DNA from: Streptomyces avermitilis MA-4680 = NBRC 14893
Lineage (GTDB): Bacteria; Actinomycetota; Actinomycetes; Streptomycetales; Streptomycetaceae
Assembly: GCF_000009765.2 (NCBI RefSeq)
Contig: NC_003155.5
Span: forward strand, 5,828,001 to 5,892,000
Direction: 5' to 3'
Length of the DNA: 64,000 nt
How positions within the stretch are numbered: the stretch's first letter is position 1; every line of letters begins with the position of its first letter. Made by a program: the position numbers and the translations under genes. Of the stretch, positions 49,245 to 57,609 are shown piece after piece. The notes beneath the pieces were generated by a model, which saw nothing but the letters and a program-made list of their open reading frames with translations, was not told the DNA's origin and searched no databases.

Positions 49245-50549
49245 GTGACCGAGCCCCAGCCCCTCTCCGAACACACCGCCGATGTGATCGTCGTCGGGGC
49301 CGGGCCAGCCGGTTCGACGACGGCGTACTACCTGGCGAAGGCCGGTCTGGACGTCCTCCTGCTGGAGAAGACCGCCTTCCCGCGCGAGAAGGTCTGTGGC
49401 GACGGCCTGACGCCGCGCGCCACGAAGCAGCTGGTCGCGATGGGCATCGACATCTCCGAGGAGGCGGGCTGGCTCAGGAACAAGGGCCTGCGCATCATCG
49501 GCGGCGGTGTCCGGCTCCAGCTGGACTGGCCGGATCTCGCCTCGTTCCCGGACTACGGCCTCGTCCGCAAGCGCGACGACTTCGACGAGCAACTGGCCCG
49601 TCAGGCACAGAAGGCGGGCGCGCGGCTGTACGAGCGCTGCAACGTCGGCGCGCCGATCATCGACGACCGCACGGGCCGCATCACAGGCGTCCACGCGAAG
49701 CTCGGTGACGCCGACTCGAAGGAGAAGCGCGAGGTCACCTTCCACGCCCCGCTGGTGGTGGCGGCGGACGGCAACTCGACGCGCCTGTCCCTGGCGATGG
49801 GCCTGCATCGCCGCGAGGACCGCCCGATGGGCGTGGCCGTGCGTACGTACTTCACGAGCCCGCGGCACGAGGACGACTACCTCGAGTCCTGGCTGGAGCT
49901 GTGGGACCGCCGAGGCCCCGGCGAGGACCGGCTCCTGCCGGGCTACGGCTGGATCTTCGGCATGGGCGACGGCACGTCCAACGTCGGCCTCGGCGTCCTC
50001 AACACCTCCGACTCCTTCAAGGAACTGGACTGGCGGGAAGTCCTGAAGGCGTGGTGCGCCTCGATGCCGGAGGACTGGGGATACACGCCCGAGAACATGA
50101 CGGGCCCGATCCGCGGCGCCGCGCTGCCGATGGCCTTCAACCGTCAGCCCCACTACACGCGCGGGCTGCTGCTCGTCGGCGACGCCGGCGGCCTGGTGAA
50201 CCCGTTCAACGGCGAGGGCATCGCGTACGCCATGGAGTCCGGCCAGCTCGCGGCCGACGTCATCGTCCAGGCCCACGCCCGTGCGACCCCCGCCCAGCGT
50301 GAGATCGCGCTCCAGCGCTACCCGCGCGTGCTCAAGGACACGTACGGCGGCTACTACACGCTGGGCCGGGCCTTCGTGAAGCTGATCGGCAACCCGAAGG
50401 TCATGAAGATCGCGGCGGAGCGCGGCCTCACGCACCCGCTCCTGATGAAGTTCACCCTGAAGATGCTCGCCAACCTGACGGACCCCACGGGCGGCGACGC
50501 GATGGACCGGATCATCAACGGGCTGTCGAAGGTGGCGCCGAAGGCGTGA
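49245..50549 (+). CDS. geranylgeranyl-reductase-family flavoprotein (candidate menaquinone reductase)
   Basis: 434 residues. The FAD dinucleotide loop VIVVGAGPAGS (14-24), KVCGDGLTPRA and GLLLVGDAGGLVNPFNGEGIAYAMESG are the geranylgeranyl reductase/FixC signatures. Family members saturate isoprenoid double bonds. In mycobacteria the related MenJ reduces one isoprene unit of menaquinone; here the gene lies 4 kb after menG and 2 kb before nuo, so a role in partial saturation of menaquinone is likely but inferred. The start GTG 49245 has a good ribosome site; an upstream ATG at 49194 would add 17 residues. A bidirectional terminator follows. Confidence 0.87.
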   Translation: MTEPQPLSEHTADVIVVGAGPAGSTTAYYLAKAGLDVLLLEKTAFPREKVCGDGLTPRATKQLVAMGIDISEEAGWLRNKGLRIIGGGVRLQLDWPDLASFPDYGLVRKRDDFDEQLARQAQKAGARLYERCNVGAPIIDDRTGRITGVHAKLGDADSKEKREVTFHAPLVVAADGNSTRLSLAMGLHRREDRPMGVAVRTYFTSPRHEDDYLESWLELWDRRGPGEDRLLPGYGWIFGMGDGTSNVGLGVLNTSDSFKELDWREVLKAWCASMPEDWGYTPENMTGPIRGAALPMAFNRQPHYTRGLLLVGDAGGLVNPFNGEGIAYAMESGQLAADVIVQAHARATPAQREIALQRYPRVLKDTYGGYYTLGRAFVKLIGNPKVMKIAAERGLTHPLLMKFTLKMLANLTDPTGGDAMDRIINGLSKVAPKA

Positions 50550-50736
50550 CGCCCCGGTGCGGGCGGCATGACGCAACACGGCTCCACGCCCCGCGTGACC
50601 GTCCGCCCGCGCTGCCCGCGCCTTCTCCGCCCGCTGTCCCTCTGCCATGACTCCCGGCGATCCGGGCGTCGAGCGGTGTGCGATCCGGGTGCGCGATCCG
50701 GGAGTTGACCGACATGTCCGGTGTGAGGTGATGTGA

Positions 50737-50774
50737 CTGTGGGGCGCCCGTCCCGAAGGAGGGGCGCCCCACAG
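50737..50774. terminator. bidirectional terminator
   Basis: CTGTGGGGCGCCC (50737-50749) and GGGCGCCCCACAG (50762-50774) form a perfect 13-bp stem with a 12-nt loop between the converging reductase and NlpC/P60 genes. Confidence 0.88.
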
Positions 50775-50798
50775 ACGGGACTTCGGCGCGTCGCCGGG

Positions 50799-51617
50799 TC
50801 AGAGCACGCGCACCGCACCGGTCGGCGGGTCGTACGAGAGGGGCTTCTCGACGACGCCGGTGGACGGGTTCTGCGCGCCGACGAACATGCCGTCGCCGAC
50901 GTACACCCCCACGTGGTACGCGCTGCCCGCGCCACCCCAGTACAGGATGTCGCCCGGCTGCAGGTTGCTCAGCGAGACCTGGGTGCCCGCCGTCGACTGG
51001 TCCTGCGAGACGCGCGGCAGACTCACACCGACCTGCTTGAACGCGGCCTGGACGAGGCCGGAGCAGTCCCACGAGTTGGGGCCGGTGCCGCCGGAGACGT
51101 ACGCGTCGCCGATCTGCGCCTTGACGAACGCGATGACCGCCGCGGCCGAACCGGTGGCCGTGGACGTGGACGTGGACGTCGACGTGCCCGTAGAGGCGCT
51201 CGCCGAGGCGCTGAGGGTGGCCCGCTCGGCGCTGCGCGAGGCGGCACGCTCGGCAGCTGCCCTGCGTGCGGCCTCGGCCTTCTTCGTGGCCTCCGCCTTC
51301 TTCTTCGCGTCGGCCAGGTCCGACTTGGCCTGCTTTGCGGCCTTGGCGGCGGCCGCGTCACGCTCGGCCTGCAGCTCGTAGTTGGCCGCTGCCTGCTGGG
51401 TGGCGTCCGCGGACTGCGCGACCTGAGTGGCCAGGTCGGCCGTCAGGGTGGGCAGTTCCACGGTCTGCGTCACGGGTTCGGCCGCGTTCGCCGCACCGGC
51501 AGCGCCGGCCACTGCCAGGGTGCTGAGAACGCCACCGGCGACTCCGGCGCGCACCGAGATTTTCGGGGTGCTGCGGCGGGGCTTCCGATGGCTTCGTATG
51601 TGAGCGGTGTGGGACAT
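50799..51617 (-). CDS. secreted NlpC/P60 peptidoglycan hydrolase
   Basis: 272 residues from ATG 51617. A basic N-region and hydrophobic core (about 20-45, ending in ANAAEP) form a Sec signal peptide. Residues 60-135 are Ala/Lys/Glu-rich and likely coiled coil, followed by a Ser/Thr stretch. The C-terminal NlpC/P60 domain has the catalytic cysteine in DCSGL (C185) and the histidine in AYHVGVYVG (H235). Such enzymes cut peptide stems of peptidoglycan, acting in growth, sporulation or germination. Upstream in-frame starts (51647, 51674) would lengthen the N-region. Confidence 0.9.
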   Translation of the reverse strand: MSHTAHIRSHRKPRRSTPKISVRAGVAGGVLSTLAVAGAAGAANAAEPVTQTVELPTLTADLATQVAQSADATQQAAANYELQAERDAAAAKAAKQAKSDLADAKKKAEATKKAEAARRAAAERAASRSAERATLSASASASTGTSTSTSTSTATGSAAAVIAFVKAQIGDAYVSGGTGPNSWDCSGLVQAAFKQVGVSLPRVSQDQSTAGTQVSLSNLQPGDILYWGGAGSAYHVGVYVGDGMFVGAQNPSTGVVEKPLSYDPPTGAVRVL

Positions 51618-52217
51618 GGGTACAAGCGGTACCAGGGGCTCCTCCATACCTTCAAGAAACGTGTGGTGCGCCACAGTTGTTCAATCGATGCCCCGAATCC
51701 TGGGCGCGCCGTTCTTTATTGACGCCGTAACGGGCATTGCGGACACCGCGGATCAAGCCTGTGATCACGGTCTTTCATCGTTACGCCCGAATTGCCCTGC
51801 ACCTACCACCGGTTGTGCCCGGTGGCCAAGCCCGGTTTATTTGACCCCCCTGCGGATGTGGCACAGGTCACAGTTCGGCCGCCCGAGCGAGGGCGTCCCG
51901 CGCGGGGCCGACGAGCGCGCCCGCTCGTGAATGCGTGCACGCGTCCACTTCCGTCCGCTTCTCTTCCCTCGGGGGTGTGAACGGGCCCCACTATCAAGGG
52001 ATCTGGTCCAGCACCAATTTGCCCTGAGTGGACGCGCCTTGATAATGCAAGACCGCCTCGACCAGCGGCGACGAGGGAAAATGTCACCGCTTGGTGATCA
52101 CTCGGATGCTTCGCGTATGAAGATCACCGCTCATCCGGCTTCATGATCCTTCGCCAGGTGGCAGAGATCACAAACTCCTTACTTACCCCCGTGTCGCAGA
52201 TCACAGACCGCCGGGCA
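51618..52217. other. long intergenic region between NlpC/P60 and nuo
   Basis: About 600 bp with no gene I can support. It is less GC-rich than the coding flanks. GATCAC occurs five times (51763, 52096, 52122, 52166, 52199), twice inside a GTGATCAC palindrome (51761-51768, 52094-52101), resembling Crp-like half-sites. I looked for a c-di-AMP (ydaO) riboswitch, which often precedes cell-wall hydrolase genes in Streptomyces, and did not find its conserved segments on either strand. Confidence 0.5.
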
Positions 52218-52223
52218 TAGGAT
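52218..52223 (+). promoter_or_regulatory. nuo promoter -10 box
   Basis: TAGGAT matches the HrdB -10 consensus. The -35 at the proper spacing is poor. The predicted start point is about 52230, leaving a leader of about 170 nt before nuoA. Confidence 0.55.
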
Positions 52224-52238
52224 GCGCAGCAGTTGGGC

Positions 52239-52256
52239 TTGTGACCTGCTTCACAT
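52239..52256 (+). promoter_or_regulatory. Rex operator of the nuo operon
   Basis: TTGTGACCTGCTTCACAT fits the Streptomyces Rex operator TTGTGAA-N4-TTCACAA at 12 of 14 informative positions. It begins about 10 bp downstream of the expected start point, where bound Rex would block transcription. Rex binds when NADH is low relative to NAD+. nuo is a known Rex target in S. coelicolor (recollection). Confidence 0.78.
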
Positions 52257-52325
52257 GTACGCGATCTTCGTCGGGACGCACGGGGTTCGTGGGACGTGTG
52301 AGGCGGGAGTGCTCGCCCGACGCAA

Positions 52326-52369
52326 CCTCCCCCAAGGTCTCGGCTCCGCTCGACCAGGGGGGACCCCCA
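52326..52369. repeat. dispersed Streptomyces element in the nuo leader
   Basis: TCCCCCAAGGTC (52328-52339) and GACCAGGGGGGA (52352-52363) pair with two mismatches around CTCGGCTCCGC, followed by CCCCCATG. This looks like the GC-rich palindromic element that recurs between genes in many Streptomyces (from memory). It lies in the 5' leader, 35 bp before nuoA. Confidence 0.55.
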
Positions 52370-52402
52370 TGCAGTCAGTGCCGACTGAGAGGAGCGAGGA
52401 GC

Positions 52403-52762
52403 GTGAACGCGTATGCGCCGATCCTCGTACTGGGAGCCCTCGGGGCAGGCTTTGCGATCTTCTCCGTGGTCATGGCCACGCTGATCGGTCCGAAGCGGTA
52501 CAACCGGGCCAAGCTCGAGGCGTACGAGTGCGGTATCGAGCCGACCCCCACGCCGGCCGGCGGCGGGCGCTTCCCCATCAAGTACTACCTGACGGCGATG
52601 CTCTTCATCGTCTTCGACATCGAGATCGTCTTCCTCTACCCCTGGGCCGTCACCTTCGACGCCCTGGGTGTTTTCGGGCTCGTGGAGATGCTGCTCTTCG
52701 TGCTCACCGTCTTCGTCGCGTACGCGTACGTATGGCGGCGCGGCGGTCTGGAATGGGACTGA
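52403..52762 (+). CDS. nuoA: NADH-quinone oxidoreductase subunit A
   Basis: 119 residues with three membrane helices and the conserved loop YECGIEPTPTPAGGGRFPIKYYLTAMLF between the first two. NuoA is a small membrane subunit near the quinone channel of Complex I. The start GTG 52403 is set by GAGGAGCGAGGAG just upstream; the longer open frame to 52241 runs through the repeat element and the Rex site and is not coding. First gene of the nuo operon. Confidence 0.95.
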   Translation: MNAYAPILVLGALGAGFAIFSVVMATLIGPKRYNRAKLEAYECGIEPTPTPAGGGRFPIKYYLTAMLFIVFDIEIVFLYPWAVTFDALGVFGLVEMLLFVLTVFVAYAYVWRRGGLEWD

Positions 52763-52777
52763 GGGGCCTTTAACGAC

Positions 52778-53332
52778 ATGGGACTCGAAGAAAAGCTGCC
52801 GAGCGGATTCCTGCTGACGACCGTCGAGCAGGCCGCGGGCTGGGTGCGCAAGGCGTCCGTCTTCCCCGCCACCTTCGGCCTGGCGTGCTGCGCCATCGAG
52901 ATGATGACCACCGGCGCCGGCCGCTACGACCTCGCGCGCTTCGGCATGGAGGTCTTCCGCGGCTCACCGCGCCAGGCGGATCTGATGATCGTGGCCGGCC
53001 GGGTCAGCCAGAAGATGGCGCCGGTGCTCAGGCAGGTCTATGACCAGATGCCCAACCCCAAGTGGGTGATCTCCATGGGGGTCTGCGCGTCATCGGGCGG
53101 AATGTTCAACAACTACGCGATCGTCCAGGGCGTCGACCACATCGTGCCGGTCGACATCTATCTGCCCGGCTGCCCGCCGCGGCCCGAGATGCTCATCGAC
53201 GCGATCCTCAAGCTCCATCAGAAGATCCAGAGCTCCAAGCTCGGCGTGAACGCCGAGGAGGCGGCCCGCGAGGCGGAGGAAGCGGCGCTCAAGGCGCTCC
53301 CGACGATCGAGATGAAGGGGCTGCTGCGGTGA
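52778..53332 (+). CDS. nuoB: NADH-quinone oxidoreductase subunit B
   Basis: 184 residues. Ligands of the terminal [4Fe-4S] cluster N2 are C37/C38 (LACCAIEM), C103 (GVCASSGG) and C132 (LPGCPPRP). NuoB passes electrons from the peripheral arm to menaquinone. It is followed by nuoC with a 4-bp overlap. Its C-terminal tail is Ala/Glu-rich and a little longer than in proteobacteria. Confidence 0.97.
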
Positions 53333-54075
53333 GCGACGCCAACGCCAACGGCAACGGGGTCAACCCCGAGAAGGACCTCGGCGCCTCCAACCTCCCCGGC
53401 CAGCGTGGCGAGGGGGGCGAGGAGATCCGCCTCCAGCGCGGCATGTTCGGCGCCAACAACGGCGGCGACACCTCCGGCTACGGCGGCCTGGTCCGCTCCA
53501 TCCGGCTCCCCGGCCCGGCCGCCCGCCCCTACGGCGGCTGGTTCGACGAGGTCGCCGACGAGCTGGAGGGCGCCCTGGAAGAACAGGGACTCGTCCCCGG
53601 GAACGCCATCGAGAAGACGGTCGTCGACCGCGACGAGCTGACGTTCCACATCGAACGCGAGTACCTGCTCCGCGTCGCCCAGACCCTGCGCGACGACCCG
53701 GCCCTCCGCTTCGAACTGTGTACGGGCGTGAGCGCAGTGCACTACCTGGAGGACAAGGGCCGCGAGCTGCACGCCGTCTACCACCTGCGCTCGATCACCC
53801 ACAACAGGTTGATCCGCCTCGAAGTCAGCGCCCCCGACGCCGACCCGCACATCCCGTCGCTCGTCTCCGTCTATCCGACGAACGACTGGCACGAGCGGGA
53901 GACGTACGACTTCTTCGGCCTGATCTTCGACGGTCACCCGGCGCTGACGCGGATCATGATGCCGGACGACTGGCAGGGCTTCCCGCAGCGCAAGGACTAC
54001 CCCCTCGGCGGCATCCCCGTCGAGTACAAGGGCGCCCAGATCCCGGCTCCGGACCAGCGGAGGTCGTACTCGTGA
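53329..54075 (+). CDS. nuoC: NADH-quinone oxidoreductase subunit C
   Basis: 248 residues. The core (about 75-235) carries [19 protein letters not shown] and the signature [23 protein letters not shown], followed by [12 protein letters not shown]. The first 65 residues are a hydrophilic Gly/Asn-rich extension typical of actinobacteria. It is a peripheral-arm subunit that packs against NuoD. The start GTG overlaps the nuoB stop by 4 bp, and the stop overlaps the nuoD start. Confidence 0.95.
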
Positions 54076-55403
54076 GCACTTCCCACGCATCCGCCGCTTC
54101 GGCGCGCGAGACCACGGAAGGGACCGTCTACACGGTCACCGGCGGCGACTGGGACGAGGTCGTCCAGTCCGCCGCCAAGTCCGACGACGAGCGCATCGTC
54201 GTCAACATGGGTCCGCAGCACCCGTCCACCCACGGGGTGCTCCGCCTCATCCTGGAGATCGACGGCGAGACGGTCACCGAGGCCCGCTGCGGCATCGGTT
54301 ACCTGCACACCGGCATCGAGAAGAACCTCGAGTACCGGACGTGGACCCAGGGCACCACGTTCGTGACGCGCATGGACTACCTGACGCCGTTCTTCAACGA
54401 GACCGCGTACTGCCTCGCCGTCGAGAAACTCCTCGGCATCGAGAACGAGATCCCGGACCGCGCCTCGATCATCCGGGTGCTCCTGATGGAGCTGAACCGG
54501 ATGTCCTCGCACCTGGTGTGCATCGCCACCGGCGGCATGGAACTCGGCGCCACCACGATCATGATCTACGGCTTCCGTGATCGTGAACTCATTCTCGACA
54601 TCTACGAGCTGATCACCGGCCTGCGGATGAACCACGCGTACATCCGTCCCGGCGGACTCGCCCAGGACCTGCCGCCGGGCGCGGTGGACCAGATCCGCGA
54701 GTTCGTGAAGAAGATGAAGAAGAACCTCCCCGAGTACGACAAGCTCGCCACCGGGAACCCCATCTTCAAGGCCCGTATGCAGGACGTCGGCTATCTCGAC
54801 CTGGCGGGCTGTATGGCCCTCGGGGCCACGGGCCCGATCCTCCGCTCCGCCGGCCTCCCGCACGACCTGCGCAAGTCGCAGCCCTACTGCGGCTACGAGA
54901 CGTACGACTTCGACGTCCCGACCGCCGACACCTGCGACTCCTACGGGCGCTTCCTGATCCGCCTGGAGGAGATGCGCCAGTCCCTGCGGATCGTCGAGCA
55001 GTGCCTGGACCGGCTCGCTCCCGGACCGGTCATGGTCGCCGACAAGAAGATCGCCTGGCCCGCCCAGCTCGCCCTGGGACCTGACGGGCTCGGCAACTCC
55101 CTCGATCACATCAAGAAGATCATGGGCACCTCCATGGAGGCCCTGATCCACCACTTCAAGCTGGTGACCGAGGGCTTCCGCGTCCCGCCGGGACAGACGT
55201 ACTCGGCGGTCGAGTCACCCAAGGGCGAACTAGGGGTGCACGCCGTGTCCGACGGCGGCACCCGCCCCTACCGGGTCCACTTCCGCGACCCGTCCTTCAC
55301 CAACCTGCAGGCCATGGCGGCGATGTGCGAGGGCGGCCAGGTCGCCGACGTCATCGTCGCCGTCGCGTCCATCGACCCCGTGATGGGAGGCGTCGACCGG
55401 TGA
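54072..55403 (+). CDS. nuoD: NADH-quinone oxidoreductase subunit D
   Basis: 443 residues. VNMGPQHPSTHGVLRL, ELNRMSSHLVCIATGGMELGATT and RIEEMRQS-like segments are NuoD signatures; the C-terminus ends in the family motif DPVMGGVDR. With NuoB it forms the quinone-binding pocket of Complex I. GTG 54072 overlaps nuoC by GTGA. The N-terminal 30 residues are low in conservation. Confidence 0.96.
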   Translation: MSTSHASAASARETTEGTVYTVTGGDWDEVVQSAAKSDDERIVVNMGPQHPSTHGVLRLILEIDGETVTEARCGIGYLHTGIEKNLEYRTWTQGTTFVTRMDYLTPFFNETAYCLAVEKLLGIENEIPDRASIIRVLLMELNRMSSHLVCIATGGMELGATTIMIYGFRDRELILDIYELITGLRMNHAYIRPGGLAQDLPPGAVDQIREFVKKMKKNLPEYDKLATGNPIFKARMQDVGYLDLAGCMALGATGPILRSAGLPHDLRKSQPYCGYETYDFDVPTADTCDSYGRFLIRLEEMRQSLRIVEQCLDRLAPGPVMVADKKIAWPAQLALGPDGLGNSLDHIKKIMGTSMEALIHHFKLVTEGFRVPPGQTYSAVESPKGELGVHAVSDGGTRPYRVHFRDPSFTNLQAMAAMCEGGQVADVIVAVASIDPVMGGVDR

Positions 55404-56263
55404 CCACCAGTTCCTCGGAGCAGGGCGTCAGCCTGGGCATGCCCCGACTGCCCGCGCCCGACTACCCGGACGACGTTCGAGCCCGGCTGGAGCGGGACGG
55501 GCGCGAGATCATCGCCCGCTACCCGGACTCCCGCTCGGCGCTCCTGCCGTTGCTGCACCTCGTGCAGGCGGAGGAGGGCCATGTCACGCGCACCGGCATG
55601 CAGTTCTGCGCCGACATCCTCGGCCTGACCACGGCGGAGGTCACCGCGGTCGCCACCTTCTACACCATGTACCGGCGGCGGCCGTCCGGTGACTACCAGG
55701 TGGGCGTCTGCACCAACACCCTGTGCGCGGTGATGGGCGGCGACGCGATCTTCTCCGCCCTCCAGGACCACCTGGGCGTCGGCAACGGAGAGACCACCGA
55801 CGACGGCAAGGTCACCCTGGAGCACATCGAGTGCAACGCGGCCTGCGACTTCGCTCCGGTCGTGATGGTCAACTGGGAGTTCTTCGACAACCAGACCGTG
55901 GCCAGCGCCAAGCGGCTCGTCGACGACCTGCGCGCGGGAGCGCCGGTCGAGCCCACGCGCGGTGCCCCCTTGTGCACGTTCAAGGACACCGCCCGCATCC
56001 TGGCCGGCTTCCCCGACGAGCGGGACGGGGCCGTCGAGGCGAGCGGCAGCGCGGGACCCGCCTCGCTGACCGGCCTGCGCCTGGCCAAGGGAGAGAGCGC
56101 CCCCGCGCGCGTGGTCCACCCGAGGGGCTCCGGTGCCCCCCAGGACGAGCCGCCGCACGAACCGTCTCCGGCCGAGCACCTGAGCTCGCACGACGCGCCG
56201 CAGGACACGTCGGACTCCGACCCGTCCCACCCGGCGGGTCCTGTTGCCGAGGAGGGGGAGTGA
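55400..56263 (+). CDS. nuoE: NADH-quinone oxidoreductase subunit E with a long C-terminal tail
   Basis: 287 residues. The thioredoxin-like domain (to about residue 170) holds the [2Fe-2S] cysteines in GVCTNTLCAVMGG and IECNAACDFAP. The remaining 115 or so residues, rich in Ala, Pro, Ser and acidic residues, are absent from the roughly 165-residue enterobacterial NuoE and look disordered. NuoE works with NuoF in the NADH-oxidising module. GTG 55400 overlaps nuoD by 4 bp. Confidence 0.94.
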   Translation: MTTSSSEQGVSLGMPRLPAPDYPDDVRARLERDGREIIARYPDSRSALLPLLHLVQAEEGHVTRTGMQFCADILGLTTAEVTAVATFYTMYRRRPSGDYQVGVCTNTLCAVMGGDAIFSALQDHLGVGNGETTDDGKVTLEHIECNAACDFAPVVMVNWEFFDNQTVASAKRLVDDLRAGAPVEPTRGAPLCTFKDTARILAGFPDERDGAVEASGSAGPASLTGLRLAKGESAPARVVHPRGSGAPQDEPPHEPSPAEHLSSHDAPQDTSDSDPSHPAGPVAEEGE

Positions 56264-57609
56264 TGACCTTGGCACCCGAGATCAACGAGACCAGTCCCGA
56301 GAAGCTGCTCGCACCCGTGCTGTCCGCCTTCTGGGACGAGGAGAAGTCCTGGACGCTGGACGTCTACCGAAGGCACGAGGGGTACGAGGGCCTGCGCAAG
56401 GCGCTCGCCATGTCGCCGGACGACCTCATCGCGTACGTCAAGGACTCCGGTCTGCGCGGCCGCGGCGGTGCCGGATTCCCCACGGGAATGAAATGGCAGT
56501 TCATTCCTCAGGGCGATGGAAAGCCGCACTATCTAGTTGTCAACGCCGACGAATCGGAACCGGGAACCTGTAAGGACATCCCGCTCCTCTTCGCGAACCC
56601 GCATAGCCTCATCGAGGGCATGGTGATCGCGTGCTATGCCATCCGGTCGTCGCATGCCTTCATCTATCTGCGCGGTGAAGTGGTCCCCGTGTTGCGGCGG
56701 TTGCACGAGGCCGTACGAGAGGCCTACGCGGCGGGCTACCTCGGCAAGAACATCCTGGGCAGTGGCCTCGACCTCGAAATCACCGTGCACGCGGGCGCGG
56801 GCGCGTACATCTGCGGTGAGGAGACCGCACTGCTCGACTCGCTCGAAGGCCGCCGTGGTCAACCGCGGCTCCGTCCCCCCTTTCCTGCTGTCGCGGGCCT
56901 CTATGCGTGCCCGACTGTTGTAAATAACGTCGAGTCGATCGCGTCAGTTCCCGCAATTCTGCACAAGGGCAAGGAATGGTTCAGGTCGATGGGCAGCGAG
57001 AAGTCCCCGGGCTTCACGCTCTACTCGCTCAGCGGCCACGTCGCCAGCCCCGGCCAGTACGAGGCCCCGCTCGGCATCACACTCCGCCAACTCCTCGACA
57101 TGAGCGGCGGGATGCGGCCGGGCCACCGGCTGAAGTTCTGGACGCCGGGCGGCTCCTCGACGCCGATGTTCACCGACGAGCACCTCGACGTGCCCCTTGA
57201 CTACGAGGGCGTGGGCGCGGCCGGTTCCATGCTCGGCACCAAGGCGCTCCAGTGCTTCGACGAGACCACCTGCGTCGTCCGGGCGGTCACCCGCTGGACC
57301 GAGTTCTACGCCCACGAGTCCTGCGGCAAGTGCACGCCGTGCCGTGAAGGGACGTACTGGCTCGTGCAGTTGCTGCGCGACATCGAGGCCGGCAAGGGCG
57401 TCATGACCGACCTCGACAAGCTGAACGACATCGCCGACAACATCAACGGCAAGTCCTTCTGCGCCCTCGGCGACGGCGCCGCCTCGCCGATCTTCTCCTC
57501 GCTCAAGTACTTCCGTGAGGAGTACGAGCAGCACATCACGGGCCGCGGCTGCCCCTTTGACCCGGCCAGGTCGACGGCCTGGGCCGACCGCACGGAGGTG
57601 AACGCATGA
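56263..57609 (+). CDS. nuoF: NADH-quinone oxidoreductase subunit F
   Basis: 448 residues. It binds NADH and FMN (RGRGGAGFPTGMKW, AGAGAYICGEETALLDSLEG) and a [4Fe-4S] cluster (ESCGKCTPCREGTYW). ATG 56263 has GGAGGGGGAG upstream; a GTG 3 bp earlier is equally in frame. Codons in 56480-57000 use A or T in the third position far more than the rest of the operon (for example CTA, GTA, AAT, ATT), an unusual patch within a very conserved part of the protein. Confidence 0.96.
   Translation: MTLAPEINETSPEKLLAPVLSAFWDEEKSWTLDVYRRHEGYEGLRKALAMSPDDLIAYVKDSGLRGRGGAGFPTGMKWQFIPQGDGKPHYLVVNADESEPGTCKDIPLLFANPHSLIEGMVIACYAIRSSHAFIYLRGEVVPVLRRLHEAVREAYAAGYLGKNILGSGLDLEITVHAGAGAYICGEETALLDSLEGRRGQPRLRPPFPAVAGLYACPTVVNNVESIASVPAILHKGKEWFRSMGSEKSPGFTLYSLSGHVASPGQYEAPLGITLRQLLDMSGGMRPGHRLKFWTPGGSSTPMFTDEHLDVPLDYEGVGAAGSMLGTKALQCFDETTCVVRAVTRWTEFYAHESCGKCTPCREGTYWLVQLLRDIEAGKGVMTDLDKLNDIADNINGKSFCALGDGAASPIFSSLKYFREEYEQHITGRGCPFDPARSTAWADRTEVNA

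Noticed and set aside
51618..52217. c-di-AMP (ydaO) riboswitch before the NlpC/P60 gene
   Set aside because: Common at such genes in Streptomyces, but the conserved GGGG-type core segments were not found on the minus strand here.
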